31,354 nt of DNA from CAYWWY01 sp964462525 (GTDB lineage Bacteria; Thermotogota; Thermotogae; MWEM01): positions 1 through 31,354 of the forward strand of contig CAYWWY010000018.1 of the NCBI GenBank assembly GCA_964462525.1, written 5' to 3'. The notes below the pieces were generated by a model. The model had not been told where the DNA came from. It did not search any database and saw only the letters and a program-made list of their open reading frames with translations. A program made the position numbers and the translations under genes. Below, piece after piece: positions 15,311 to 23,485 of the stretch (its first letter is position 1; every line of letters starts with the position of its first letter).

Positions 15311-16345
15311 TTACGGGTTAACTGCCCAAACGGTTGCTTCGGCCAGCATGGTCCACGCTTCTCCTCTCGGCCTCACCTCGATCTGGACAAACCGGGCTTC
15401 CATGGGTTTATCGGCGATCCAATAGATCTCATTGATCAACTCATTTTCCGGTGGGAATGGATCGGTCATGACTGCTAGTCCGACAGTCCGAAAATCCATT
15501 CCGTCCTGACTGATCGAGATAAGTAAACTGTTGGGCAAATTGACGGCCGACGCAAAGGATCGCATGAAGTGCGCGGATACTTTCACAATCGATTTGCTTT
15601 CCAACAGATCGATGATGACAGTAGGATTCATCGAAGGGCTGTCGAAGCCGATCATATCTCCCCATGAGTATCGAGCGAATCCATCAGTGACCTTGATGGA
15701 TTGCGGATCAGGGTAGGCGCTTGAGGGAAGGGGTATGAGCATATAGGGTGCGCCGATCGATACGATTTCGGCTTCGGATAGATCCGTGGCGACGTCGGCT
15801 TTCAATTCGAGCTCTTCAGGAATGAGGCCGTTGCCAACCATCACTTCTGCTATCATGGTCCACCCTTCTCCCCCCGGAAGCGCTTCGATTCGTACAAACT
15901 GTCCATAACCTACAAAGTCTTCACTGGCCCAATACAAGGTCGCGATGGTGTCATTGGGTACTGGGGCTTCGGCATAGATCATTCCCATCCCTAAGTCTTC
16001 AAACAATTCCCCATCTTCTGAGATGGAAACCAGAAAGCCTTCGGGAAGATTGACCCCAGAAGGAGCCGAATACATCACTTTCAATCCAACAAAGGAAATC
16101 TCTTCGTAGATGGTTCCGAGATCAATGACAATCGTAGGGTTGGTGGTTGGGTTTTCCCATCCAACCATATCGCCCCAGCTGAACTGGTAACTCCCGTCTG
16201 TAAGCTTTTGCGATGGGTCGGGATAATTCGGATTCGGTTCTGGGAACAGGGTGTATCCTTTCCCGCCCGAAACGATAAAATTTCCGGCGAAAAGCGCCGC
16301 AACAAACATCAAAAGAACCAAAGAAACTATAACCTTCCGTACCAT
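15311..16345 (-). CDS. Exported protein with two discoidin-like (F5/8 type C-like) repeats
   Basis: A 344-residue protein with a signal peptide (MVRKVIVSLVLLMFVAALFA, cut near residue 21) and two tandem domains at about 24-172 and 194-342. Each domain has the same series: YPDPSQKLTDG / YPDPQSIKVTDG, SWGDMVGWENP / SWGDMIGFDSP, NPTIVIDL / NPTVIIDL, VNLPEGFLVSISEDG / VNLPNSLLISISQDG, FVRIEALPGGEGWTMIAEV / FVQIEVRPRGEAWTMLAEA. The layout fits galactose-binding-like beta-sandwiches that bind carbohydrate. With a signal peptide and no lipobox, it is probably free in the periplasm or secreted, where it may capture or present glycan to the transporter. The ATG at 16343-16345 follows AAGGAGG by 7 bases; an upstream in-frame start adds a non-signal stretch and is rejected. 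Confidence 0.82.
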   Translation of the reverse strand: MVRKVIVSLVLLMFVAALFAGNFIVSGGKGYTLFPEPNPNYPDPSQKLTDGSYQFSWGDMVGWENPTTNPTIVIDLGTIYEEISFVGLKVMYSAPSGVNLPEGFLVSISEDGELFEDLGMGMIYAEAPVPNDTIATLYWASEDFVGYGQFVRIEALPGGEGWTMIAEVMVGNGLIPEELELKADVATDLSEAEIVSIGAPYMLIPLPSSAYPDPQSIKVTDGFARYSWGDMIGFDSPSMNPTVIIDLLESKSIVKVSAHFMRSFASAVNLPNSLLISISQDGMDFRTVGLAVMTDPFPPENELINEIYWIADKPMEARFVQIEVRPRGEAWTMLAEATVWAVNP

Positions 16346-16362
16346 GTTCCTGCCTCCTTTTT

Positions 16363-17193
16363 TCACGATTTGATGCCACCTACCTGAATGCCTTGGATAA
16401 AGGTCTTTTGCGCGAGAAAGAAAAGAATGATGATTGGAATCGTCATAATGATGGATCCGCCCATCAGTTGGGGCCAAGCGGTCATTCGAGATGAAGATAG
16501 CTGCTGCAATCCAATTGACAAGGTATACATTCGATCATCGGTTAAATAGATTAATGGGTTCAGAAAATCAGTCCAAGTCCAAATGAAGATAAATAGGCTG
16601 CATGTCGCGATCGCAGGTTTGGATAAGGGGAGATAGACATTGATAAAGATCTTCCATTCGTTTGCTCCGTCGAGTTTGGCCGCATCCGAGAATTCTTTCG
16701 GGATCGTGTCAAAAAACTGTTTTAAGAGAAATATGGCAAAGGCCCCTCCAAAAAAGGGCGGCACGATCAACGGAAGATAGGTCCCGATCCAACCCAGTCG
16801 GTTGAACAGGACGAATTGAGGGATCATCGTAACCTGCGGCGGGATCATGAGGGTTATGAGCAAAATCCGGAACAGGGTTTTTTTTCCGGGGATCCGAAAA
16901 TAGGAAAACCCAAAAGCGACTAAAGAAGAAGAGACCATGAATCCAATGAGGGTCATTCCGGTAACGAAGAGGGTGTTCAAGGTATATCGAATAAATGGGA
17001 GCTCGACAACCAGATCGACATAGTTCGACCAAAGGGTTTCAGACGGCCACCAAACCGGGGGAAACGCAAAAACATCATCATAGGATTTGAGCGAGGTGGA
17101 AAACATCCAGAAGAAAGGGAAAACAAAGAATATAGACAATGCTACGAGCATAAGGTATCGTGAGGCTTTTTGGAAAGCCCTTCTGCGTATCAT
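16363..17193 (-). CDS. Sugar ABC transporter permease, MalG/UgpE type
   Basis: A 276-residue inner-membrane permease of the carbohydrate-uptake-1 family. Six helices are expected; the first is YLMLVALSIFFVFPFFWMFS. The cytoplasmic EAA loop that docks the ATPase reads EFSDAAKLDGANEWKIFINV, then LPLSKPAIATCSLFIFIWTW. This subunit pairs with the MalF-like permease encoded just upstream, overlapping by 4 bases (ATGA), and together they form the channel fed by the binding protein. The sugar cannot be read from sequence; neighbouring genes suggest amino-sugar-containing oligosaccharides. No ATPase gene lies in the window, so a shared MsmX-type ATPase elsewhere is likely. Confidence 0.93.
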   Translation of the reverse strand: MIRRRAFQKASRYLMLVALSIFFVFPFFWMFSTSLKSYDDVFAFPPVWWPSETLWSNYVDLVVELPFIRYTLNTLFVTGMTLIGFMVSSSLVAFGFSYFRIPGKKTLFRILLITLMIPPQVTMIPQFVLFNRLGWIGTYLPLIVPPFFGGAFAIFLLKQFFDTIPKEFSDAAKLDGANEWKIFINVYLPLSKPAIATCSLFIFIWTWTDFLNPLIYLTDDRMYTLSIGLQQLSSSRMTAWPQLMGGSIIMTIPIIILFFLAQKTFIQGIQVGGIKS

Positions 17194-18086
17194 TGCTCCG
17201 TGCCTCCAAAGTACCCATACCTACCAAAGAATCGGAACACAATGAATACAGCGACCGATGTGATGACCAGCAATATCCACGCCATGGCGCTTGCATAACC
17301 CATTCGATAGAACTGAAACGCATTTCGATAGATCGACAAGGCGTAGACGAGCGTGGAATTCTCAGGACCTCCCCCAGTCATAATAAAGACGCTCGTAAAT
17401 GACTGGAAGGAATTGATGATCCCCATCACGACATTAAAGAGAATCACAGGACTGAGCATGGGCAAGGTGATCGAGAATATCTTCGCAATCTTTCCCGCTC
17501 CGTCGAGATCGGCTGCTTCATAGAGCTCGGTTGGGATGTTATGCAGACCTGCCAAGTAGATGACCATAGACCCTCCAATCCCCCAAATGCTTGTCAAGAT
17601 CAGCCCGGGTTTGGACCATGCCGGATCGGTGAGCCACCCTGGAGTGGGCAACCCGATGGTTTCGAGAAAGAGGTTTACCGGACCAAATTGGGGGTTTAGA
17701 AACCATCTCCAGAGTAACGCCGCTGCCACCGCAGGAACGATGCTGGGCAAAAAATACAACGTACGGAAGATGCTCAAGAACCGAACCTTGGAATTCAGCA
17801 ATAGGGCCGTCATGAGACTCAGTACTTGGGCAAGCGGTATTCCGATGATGGCAAGGTATATGGTGTTGTAGATGGCTTTCCCAAATAATGGGTCTGAAAA
17901 GAGTTGGACATAGTTATCCATTCCGATCCAACGCGGCGCTGATAGACCGCTGTAATGGGTAAAACTGAAATAGAAGGACGCGATGATCGGGTAGGCTGTA
18001 AACACACCAAGACCAATCAACCACGGGGAAAGAAAAAGGACTCCGATTCTGATCTCTCTTCTTCTGGCTTTCGATACCGGCATCAT
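17190..18086 (-). CDS. Sugar ABC transporter permease, MalF/UgpA type
   Basis: A 298-residue inner-membrane permease. After a basic N-terminus (SKARRREIRIG) comes VLFLSPWLIGLGVFTAYPII, the standard first helix, then SFYFSFTHYSGL and WIGMDNYVQLFSDPLFGKA as in UgpA-like subunits. The EAA loop is LYEAADLDGAGKIAKIFSIT, then LPMLSPVILFNVVMGIINSF. It forms the heterodimeric translocation pore with the MalG-like protein. It starts 3 bases after the binding-protein stop, and its stop overlaps the next permease (ATGA), so the three transport genes are tightly coupled. A second in-frame ATG at 18083 is an equally possible start. Confidence 0.93.
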   Translation of the reverse strand: MMPVSKARRREIRIGVLFLSPWLIGLGVFTAYPIIASFYFSFTHYSGLSAPRWIGMDNYVQLFSDPLFGKAIYNTIYLAIIGIPLAQVLSLMTALLLNSKVRFLSIFRTLYFLPSIVPAVAAALLWRWFLNPQFGPVNLFLETIGLPTPGWLTDPAWSKPGLILTSIWGIGGSMVIYLAGLHNIPTELYEAADLDGAGKIAKIFSITLPMLSPVILFNVVMGIINSFQSFTSVFIMTGGGPENSTLVYALSIYRNAFQFYRMGYASAMAWILLVITSVAVFIVFRFFGRYGYFGGTEQ

Positions 18087-18089
18087 TTA

Positions 18090-19346
18090 TTACTGGTACT
18101 TCCTTAGCTCTCTTTGAATGGCTTGTTGCACATCATCCAACGCCTCTTCGGATGTTTTGGCCCCGCTTTGCACATACTGGAGCGCTTGATTCAACTCTTC
18201 CATATAGAACAAACCAACGGGCAGTGTTGGGAAAAAATAGACATATCCATCCATGAGCATGTCCAAATATACTTCCATGTTGGGAAGGATGGCGTTTTGA
18301 AATGCCGGATCATTGATGGCTTCGATTCTCGGGGGAATATTTGATAACGCCGCGGCAAACCTCGCTGATTGCGATGGCGCGGTCAACCATTCCAAGAACG
18401 CGAATGCCTCATCGGGAGCGGTTGATCCTGTTGGAATCGCCCAAAAGGACCCGTTCAAGTAGGCAACTTTCTCTCTGCCCCCCTCGGGTGCTGGAAAGGG
18501 AGCAACGCCATATTCGAAATCCGGCCGGGCAAACTCCTGAATAAAGAGCAATTCCCATTGACCCGCTTCTTGAATGGCCAGCTGACCCCGATAAAAGGGA
18601 TTATACGAACTGGCCATCTCACCCCAGGTTGCTTGGAAGACTCGGATCTTTTGGAGATTGAATTTTTGATAGTAGGATGCAATCCAATCCATGGCCGCGA
18701 TATTGTTGGGGTGGTTGGCGGTGACTTCTTCGGTCTGCGAGTCCCATAGCTGCCCCCCGAAGACATAGAAGTAGATGTGGCTGATGTTGGGCAAAAAACC
18801 CAATCGGCGGATGTTGCCGCGCGTGTCTTCTCGAAAGAGCAACTGGGCATATCGATCCAATTCTTCGGTGTTTGCCGGCGGATGATCGGGATCCAATCCA
18901 AATTCTCGGAATAATTCCTTGTTCCACATAAAGGCGTAGGTGTTCAAGGTGGTCGGGAGGGCGAATTTTTTCCCCCGGTACGATCCATAATCCCAGACCC
19001 CGTCCAAGTAATCGGATTCGGTAATTCCTGCTAAATCCAGGAAATGATTCAATTCTCGCAATGCTCCGCTTTCGCCAAGGGGCACCACCATCCAGTCCCA
19101 GATGGTTACCACATCCGGTGTTGAGGATCCGACAAGGGTGGCATTGATCTTTTCCCCTTGACCAATGGGGACAAAAACCGGCCGAACCAAGATTTTGTTT
19201 TGATCGCGGTTGAATTCATCCACCAGGTCGACAAGCGCTCGGCCTTCATCCCCGCCCCATGCGTACCAGAAGGTGATCTCTGTCCGACTGAAAACCACCA
19301 CACAAACCAAAACAAATCCCATCACAAAGAACAGCCTCTTTTTCAT
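18090..19346 (-). CDS. Sugar ABC transporter substrate-binding protein (family 1)
   Basis: A 418-residue periplasmic binding protein of the extracellular solute-binding family 1. A signal peptide (MKKRLFFVMGFVLVCVVVFS) leads into TEITFWYAWGGDEGRALVDL, the usual start of the mature fold; FALPTTLNTYAFMWNKELFR and GSFWAIPTGSTAPDEAFAFL are typical later motifs. No lipobox is present (the only cysteine is preceded by valine). It should therefore be soluble in a periplasm rather than lipid-anchored as in single-membrane bacteria, which supports a diderm host. It delivers a sugar to the two permeases downstream. The ATG at 19344-19346 has GGAGG 7 bases before it, lying within the end of the preceding gene. 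Confidence 0.92.
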   Translation of the reverse strand: MKKRLFFVMGFVLVCVVVFSRTEITFWYAWGGDEGRALVDLVDEFNRDQNKILVRPVFVPIGQGEKINATLVGSSTPDVVTIWDWMVVPLGESGALRELNHFLDLAGITESDYLDGVWDYGSYRGKKFALPTTLNTYAFMWNKELFREFGLDPDHPPANTEELDRYAQLLFREDTRGNIRRLGFLPNISHIYFYVFGGQLWDSQTEEVTANHPNNIAAMDWIASYYQKFNLQKIRVFQATWGEMASSYNPFYRGQLAIQEAGQWELLFIQEFARPDFEYGVAPFPAPEGGREKVAYLNGSFWAIPTGSTAPDEAFAFLEWLTAPSQSARFAAALSNIPPRIEAINDPAFQNAILPNMEVYLDMLMDGYVYFFPTLPVGLFYMEELNQALQYVQSGAKTSEEALDDVQQAIQRELRKYQ

Positions 19347-19348
19347 TG

Positions 19349-20788
19349 TCAATCCTCCAATCTCTGAAGATACGATTGATACTCATTGTACAAGGTTTCG
19401 GCTTTCCCTCCAATCCTGGGGGTCATATAGTGCGGGAAATCGAAAATGATCGTCTTTTCTGCATACAGCGATTGCTTCTCCAGCTGTTCTTTGACCCGAG
19501 AAAACTCCGCGGGGATGGCCTGCCACCCTCTTGAATCGACGGGCCAACCATGGATCTGATCAAATACTTCCACATTGATCCAAAACCGAACTCCGTGTTT
19601 TTCCATAACAGGTTGCAGGGCTTTCATCACCGCTGCCGATTCATCTACGGTCGTCCGTTTGGTGCCCACACCATCTTGCATGGCGATGATATCGACTTTC
19701 GCCTGACTCAGCACTTCATCCCACCACGACGCATACGCCTTTCCATCGGGATTGATACCGAAGTATGGGGAGAGCATAACGGGTTTTTTTGTGAGCATGC
19801 GGGCATAGGTGCTCATGGACCGCAGATATGAAATCACCGCGTCCTTTCGAGCCTGCGTCAGGAATGTCCGGTCATCGATCTCCTCAGGCAGATACCATCC
19901 AGCCAAAGAGGGATGGTGTTGATATCTTTGAAAGAGTTCCGTGAGGATTTGCTGATTCATTCGGGCCTGTTCTAGGGGATGAAACTGACCCGCCCAGTAC
20001 GAGGGATTCAACGACAGGCCTAAGAAAACGTTCATATTCAGTTGGTCGGCATTTTCCAGGATCATCCCCAGTGTATCGGGGATTTCTCCTGCATCCATTC
20101 GATCCAGTTCGGCGCGTCCTGCTTTTAAATAGGCAGATCCATCATTGGAGAAAAAGAGCTCAAATCCCTTTTCAGGTACTTGAACACCGGAAATTTCGGA
20201 TCTCATAAAGGTGACTTCGACTGAATCAATCGAGACAGGCTCTTCGAGATCAATCACGATCTCAATTGGCTTTCCGGGGAATTGCCATCCGACCATGTCT
20301 GCCCATGAATAATTGGCCCGACCGTCGGTGATTTTTTGTCCCGCGGGATATTGCGGATGGGCATCGGGAGAAAGGAAAAATGGTTTTCCCACCGATACGG
20401 TTTTCTCCTGGCTCTTCACCGAAACTTCCGCAATCATCGTCCATTCAACGCTAGTCGGATCAATTCGGACTTTTATGTACCTTGTCCGCGCGGTTCCAGT
20501 CCAAACCAACTCAAACAAGCTTTCATCCGGAATGGAATCTTCGGTTTGTGCATACTGCGACGGATAATAGAATCGATCGCCATAGGCGCTGTATTGGATG
20601 ATAATTGTGTCGATACCAATCCTCTGCATTCGCTCCAGTTCCTTATTCCAGTCCTCTGACCCGAAGCGAGCCATTTGTCCGTCGAGTTGGATAAACGCGC
20701 CCGTAATCCGATTGTGATCTTGAACCGAGCCAAAGAACCCAACAGAAAGACCACAAAACAAGAACAAAATGATTGCCAAATGCTTCAT
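19349..20788 (-). CDS. DUF4434-like TIM-barrel protein with inserted, apparently permuted discoidin-like domain
   Basis: A 479-residue exported protein (signal peptide MKHLAIILFLFCGLSVGFFG). Residues 29-82 (ITGAFIQLDGQMARF, then RIGIDTIIIQYSAYGDRFYY) look like the first strands of a DUF4434-type glycosidase-like TIM barrel, which resumes at about 232-470. Conserved acids at strand ends include LAGWYLPEEIDD (E302/E303), DIIAMQDGVG (D372) and FWINVEVFD (E407). Between them, residues 92-227 hold a discoidin-like module related to the two repeats in the gene at 15311, with its halves in reversed order: the YIKVRIDPTSVEWTMIAEV half comes first, then KITDGRANYSWADMVGW through FELFFSNDGSAY. It probably cleaves or binds a glycan in the periplasm or outside the cell. 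First gene of the transport operon; GGGAGGAG precedes the ATG. Confidence 0.75.
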   Translation of the reverse strand: MKHLAIILFLFCGLSVGFFGSVQDHNRITGAFIQLDGQMARFGSEDWNKELERMQRIGIDTIIIQYSAYGDRFYYPSQYAQTEDSIPDESLFELVWTGTARTRYIKVRIDPTSVEWTMIAEVSVKSQEKTVSVGKPFFLSPDAHPQYPAGQKITDGRANYSWADMVGWQFPGKPIEIVIDLEEPVSIDSVEVTFMRSEISGVQVPEKGFELFFSNDGSAYLKAGRAELDRMDAGEIPDTLGMILENADQLNMNVFLGLSLNPSYWAGQFHPLEQARMNQQILTELFQRYQHHPSLAGWYLPEEIDDRTFLTQARKDAVISYLRSMSTYARMLTKKPVMLSPYFGINPDGKAYASWWDEVLSQAKVDIIAMQDGVGTKRTTVDESAAVMKALQPVMEKHGVRFWINVEVFDQIHGWPVDSRGWQAIPAEFSRVKEQLEKQSLYAEKTIIFDFPHYMTPRIGGKAETLYNEYQSYLQRLED

Positions 20789-20893
20789 GAAACCACTCCT
20801 CCCTTACGATCTGCTCTGGATTCAGTTTTCCTTGATGATGCGGTTGGTCAAACGATTTGTCAACCCACCCATCAAATTGGAGTTTATGTCCAA

Positions 20894-20923
20894 AATATAC
20901 CACACGAGTGGAGATATTTACAA
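20894..20923 (-). promoter_or_regulatory. Sigma-A promoter of the sugar-transport operon
   Basis: On the minus strand, -35 TTGTAA (20918-20923) and -10 TATATT (20894-20899) are separated by 18 bases. The spacer contains ATCTCC, the element repeated in the facing promoter. The transcript would run through the DUF4434-like gene to DUF4127. Confidence 0.65.
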
Positions 20924-21029
20924 CATCCAATTATCTGAATTACCAGTGGTTATCCTTTCATATCTTTAGGAATCGATGATATTCGGAGATTTACTCATTA
21001 TCTTTAGGGTTGAAATGGAAATAATCTCC
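20910..21029. promoter_or_regulatory. Candidate RpiR operators (three GGAGAT elements)
   Basis: GGAGATATTT at 20910, GGAGATTTAC at 20985 and, inverted, GGAGATTATT ending at 21029 occur in the 283-base divergent intergenic region. The outer two lie inside the 18-bp spacers of the two facing promoters; the 20985 and 21023 arms (GGAGATT/AATCTCC) form an inverted pair. The RpiR regulator encoded at 22634 is the obvious candidate ligand. This assignment is inference. Confidence 0.4.
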
Positions 21030-21039
21030 ATGGTATACT
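21010..21039 (+). promoter_or_regulatory. Sigma-A promoter of the nanE operon
   Basis: -35 TTGAAA (21010-21015) and -10 TATACT (21034-21039, preceded by TGG) with an 18-base spacer that contains AATCTCC. The start codon of nanE lies 33 bases after the -10. Confidence 0.7.
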
Positions 21040-21071
21040 TGCACAGGTTTTGGATAAGGGAGGTGTGGCGC

Positions 21072-21752
21072 GTGATTCTTCAGCCTGGTCTGATTGTGAG
21101 TGTTCAACTGTTTCCCGAAGATCCCGTATACGAAGACGAGTTCTTTCGAGGAATGGTAAAATCGGCGCTTCAGGAACAGATTGCCGGAATACGCACGGAA
21201 AGCGCAAAATACGTCCGCATTGTCCGGGAAATGACGCAGTTGCCAGTGATTGGGCTGTCCAAAGACCGTACTTTTGAAGCCTTTATCACACCCACCACCC
21301 AGCATATTCAGGGAATTGTTGAGGCCGGAGCGCATATCATCGCAATCGATTGCACCCAAACCAGTCGCCCTCAACCGGTGGAGCATCTATTTCGGTATAT
21401 TCGTGATCAGTTTCCGACCGTTGAAATCATGGCCGATATTTCTTCGGTCGAGGACGCGCAAAAGATCCACCCCCTTGATCCGGACTACTTTGCTACAACG
21501 CTTTCCGGATATACCCATTACACAACCCATGTGCAGCAACCCGATTTCTCATTGATTGAGCAGCTTATCGCCCATTATCCAAAGATTCCAATCATTGCGG
21601 AGGGAAATATTTGGACTCCGGAACAAGCCCAAAAAGCCATGAGGATGGGCGCTTATGCCGTGACCGTAGGAAGCGCCATTACACGGCCGTGGTTGATTAC
21701 CCGGCGATTTGTTCACGCGATGCGCGATCAGCGCGAACTGAATGGGGAATGA
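21072..21752 (+). CDS. nanE: N-acetylmannosamine-6-phosphate 2-epimerase
   Basis: A 226-residue TIM-barrel enzyme of the NanE family (EC 5.1.3.9), converting ManNAc-6-phosphate to GlcNAc-6-phosphate in the cytoplasm. Family motifs are GLIVSVQLFPEDP (residues 6-18), LPVIGLSKDRTFEAFITPT with the catalytic-type lysine K64, IIAIDCTQTSRP, EIMADISSVEDA, and IIAEGNIWTPEQAQKAM with the conserved E177, closing with AVTVGSAITRP. Length is normal. I chose the GTG at 21072, 8 bases after GGGAGG and matching the family's N-terminus; the ATG at 20976 would overlap the promoter. It heads an operon with a ROK kinase and an RpiR regulator, the usual company of nanE. No sialate aldolase (nanA) is in the window. 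Confidence 0.92.
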   Translation: MILQPGLIVSVQLFPEDPVYEDEFFRGMVKSALQEQIAGIRTESAKYVRIVREMTQLPVIGLSKDRTFEAFITPTTQHIQGIVEAGAHIIAIDCTQTSRPQPVEHLFRYIRDQFPTVEIMADISSVEDAQKIHPLDPDYFATTLSGYTHYTTHVQQPDFSLIEQLIAHYPKIPIIAEGNIWTPEQAQKAMRMGAYAVTVGSAITRPWLITRRFVHAMRDQRELNGE

Positions 21753-21782
21753 AGGGTATTAGAAGATCAGGAGGAAACAGCT

Positions 21783-22646
21783 ATGGTACTAGGAATTGAC
21801 ATCGGAGGAACGGCCATAAAATACGCGCTCGTCGATACTGAATCCCTGGGGGTTCAAACGAAAACCCAAGTGGAGCTGACCACAGATAAACCCGCCCGTC
21901 AAGTTCTGAGCATTCTTTCGAAATACCCGGACATCTGTTTGGTAGGGATTGCTACTGCGGGAAAGGTCGATTCTATGAGCGGGCGAATTGTTGGCGCTAC
22001 AGCCAATCTAAAAAACTGGCATTCTCTAAACGCCTCCTTTTTGCGCAATGAATCGGGCAAAGAGGTCTTTTTGATGAACGATGCCAATGCTGCGGCCCTT
22101 GCTGAATCCAGAGTGTGGGGCTGTCAAAACTTGGCTGCAATGACAATCGGGACTGGTTTGGGCGGGGGAGTTGTGATTGGAGGCAAAGTCTTGATCGGAA
22201 GCCAATTTGAAGCTTCGGAGTTTGGACATGTAATCCTTCACCCAAACGGTTTGGCCTGCAACTGTGGAAAACACGGGTGCGCGGAGCGGTATGTTCGAAT
22301 GAAGCGACTGCACGAGAAAACAGGGATCGATCTACGAGCCGACCTGATTCAAGCGTTCCAGAGGGGTGATCTTGGCGTTACCCAGGCCGTCGATCAACTC
22401 ATTGACGATCTGTGCATTCTGATCGATCACGTCTTTTTGATGGTCTCCGTAGAAAAACTGATTATATCGGGGGGAGTTACCGAACTGGGAGACGCGCTTT
22501 TGCCCATGATCCGGCAAAAGCAAAGCCGTTACACGCCATACTCTGCCTATGGTGCGGAACAGATCGAACTGGGCCTGCGCGCTAATGACGCAGGGATCAT
22601 TGGCGCGGCCATATTCGCGCGAGAAGGGAAGGGATGTCTGTTGTGA
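21783..22646 (+). CDS. ROK-family sugar kinase, probably N-acetylmannosamine kinase
   Basis: A 287-residue ROK kinase. The ATP phosphate loop is LGIDIGGTAIKYALVD (residues 3-18). FLMNDANAAALAE holds the catalytic aspartate D100, TIGTGLGGGVVIGG is the second phosphate-binding loop, and SEFGHVILHP plus CNCGKHGCAERY (C159, C161, C166 with H149) form the ROK zinc site. Adjacent nanE makes ManNAc the likely substrate (NanK role, making ManNAc-6-P); GlcNAc or glucose kinases have the same motifs. AGGAGG stands 8 bases upstream of the ATG. The 3' end overlaps the regulator gene by 13 bases. Confidence 0.88.
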   Translation: MVLGIDIGGTAIKYALVDTESLGVQTKTQVELTTDKPARQVLSILSKYPDICLVGIATAGKVDSMSGRIVGATANLKNWHSLNASFLRNESGKEVFLMNDANAAALAESRVWGCQNLAAMTIGTGLGGGVVIGGKVLIGSQFEASEFGHVILHPNGLACNCGKHGCAERYVRMKRLHEKTGIDLRADLIQAFQRGDLGVTQAVDQLIDDLCILIDHVFLMVSVEKLIISGGVTELGDALLPMIRQKQSRYTPYSAYGAEQIELGLRANDAGIIGAAIFAREGKGCLL

Positions 22647-23467
22647 TTCCTCTGGAACACTTGAATGTCTTTGATCTCATTGAAAGCCACAAAAATCACT
22701 TGACAAAAAAAGAACAATCTTTGGTTGCCTTCATTACTCAGTCTCCGGGAAAAGTGATGGAAATGAGCATCACTGAGCTTTCCGATACAGCGTTAATGGG
22801 AGAAGGAACCATCGTCCGATTTTGCCAAAAATTGGGGTTCGGGGGATTTCAGCAGTTCAAAATTGCCATTGCCCGATCGTTTGAACCCCCAACTATTTCC
22901 AGCGAAGTCATTGAACGACTGCGCCAGAGTCATATCGATGTAATCCAGCGAACCTCCCAAATGTTGGACCAAAAGGTGCTTCACCAAGCAGCAAAAGCAA
23001 TCGCGGACTCGCGCAAAACCTATCTCATTGGCGCGGGCGCTTCTGGGGCAACCGCACAGGATGGCATGTATAAGTTTATGAGGATCGGAATCGATGCGGA
23101 ATACCTTGCCGACGCACATATGATGGCGATGAAAATCAGCCTGGCCAGCGATTTGGATGTTTTGATCGCCTTTTCTCAGAGCGGTTCAACCGGGTTGATC
23201 GTTGATTTGGCCCAATCGGCGCGCGATCACAAGATTCCTGTGATCTCCGTAACAGGATACGCCCGGAGCCCGTTGGCACAGCATACGGACTACCTCATTC
23301 TGATTCCCACTCGGGAAACTCCATTCGAAAGCGGGGCGGTTCGATCCAAAATTGCCCAACTCCATGTGCTTGAGGTCCTGTTCGAGTATGTATTTGCTCA
23401 ATCTCCCAAGAAAGCGACGAACAATCTTTCCCGAACCGCTCAAGGCGTCGCGCGATGGATCTACTAA
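22634..23467 (+). CDS. RpiR/MurR-family transcriptional regulator
   Basis: A 277-residue regulator. The N-terminal HTH_6 domain (residues 1-80) contains LTKKEQSLVAFITQSPGKVM and GEGTIVRFCQKLGFGGFQQF; the C-terminal SIS domain (about 115-255) contains TYLIGAGASGATAQDGMYKF, LIAFSQSGSTGLIVDLAQSA and IPVISVTGYARSPLAQHTDY. SIS domains in this family bind phosphosugars, so a pathway intermediate such as ManNAc-6-P or GlcNAc-6-P is a reasonable effector. It overlaps the ROK kinase by 13 bases, and GAGAAGGGAAGGG precedes the ATG. It probably controls its own operon and the divergent transport operon through the GGAGAT elements between them. Confidence 0.92.
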   Translation: MSVVIPLEHLNVFDLIESHKNHLTKKEQSLVAFITQSPGKVMEMSITELSDTALMGEGTIVRFCQKLGFGGFQQFKIAIARSFEPPTISSEVIERLRQSHIDVIQRTSQMLDQKVLHQAAKAIADSRKTYLIGAGASGATAQDGMYKFMRIGIDAEYLADAHMMAMKISLASDLDVLIAFSQSGSTGLIVDLAQSARDHKIPVISVTGYARSPLAQHTDYLILIPTRETPFESGAVRSKIAQLHVLEVLFEYVFAQSPKKATNNLSRTAQGVARWIY

Positions 23468-23485
23468 AGGAAAGGAGGTTCATTC

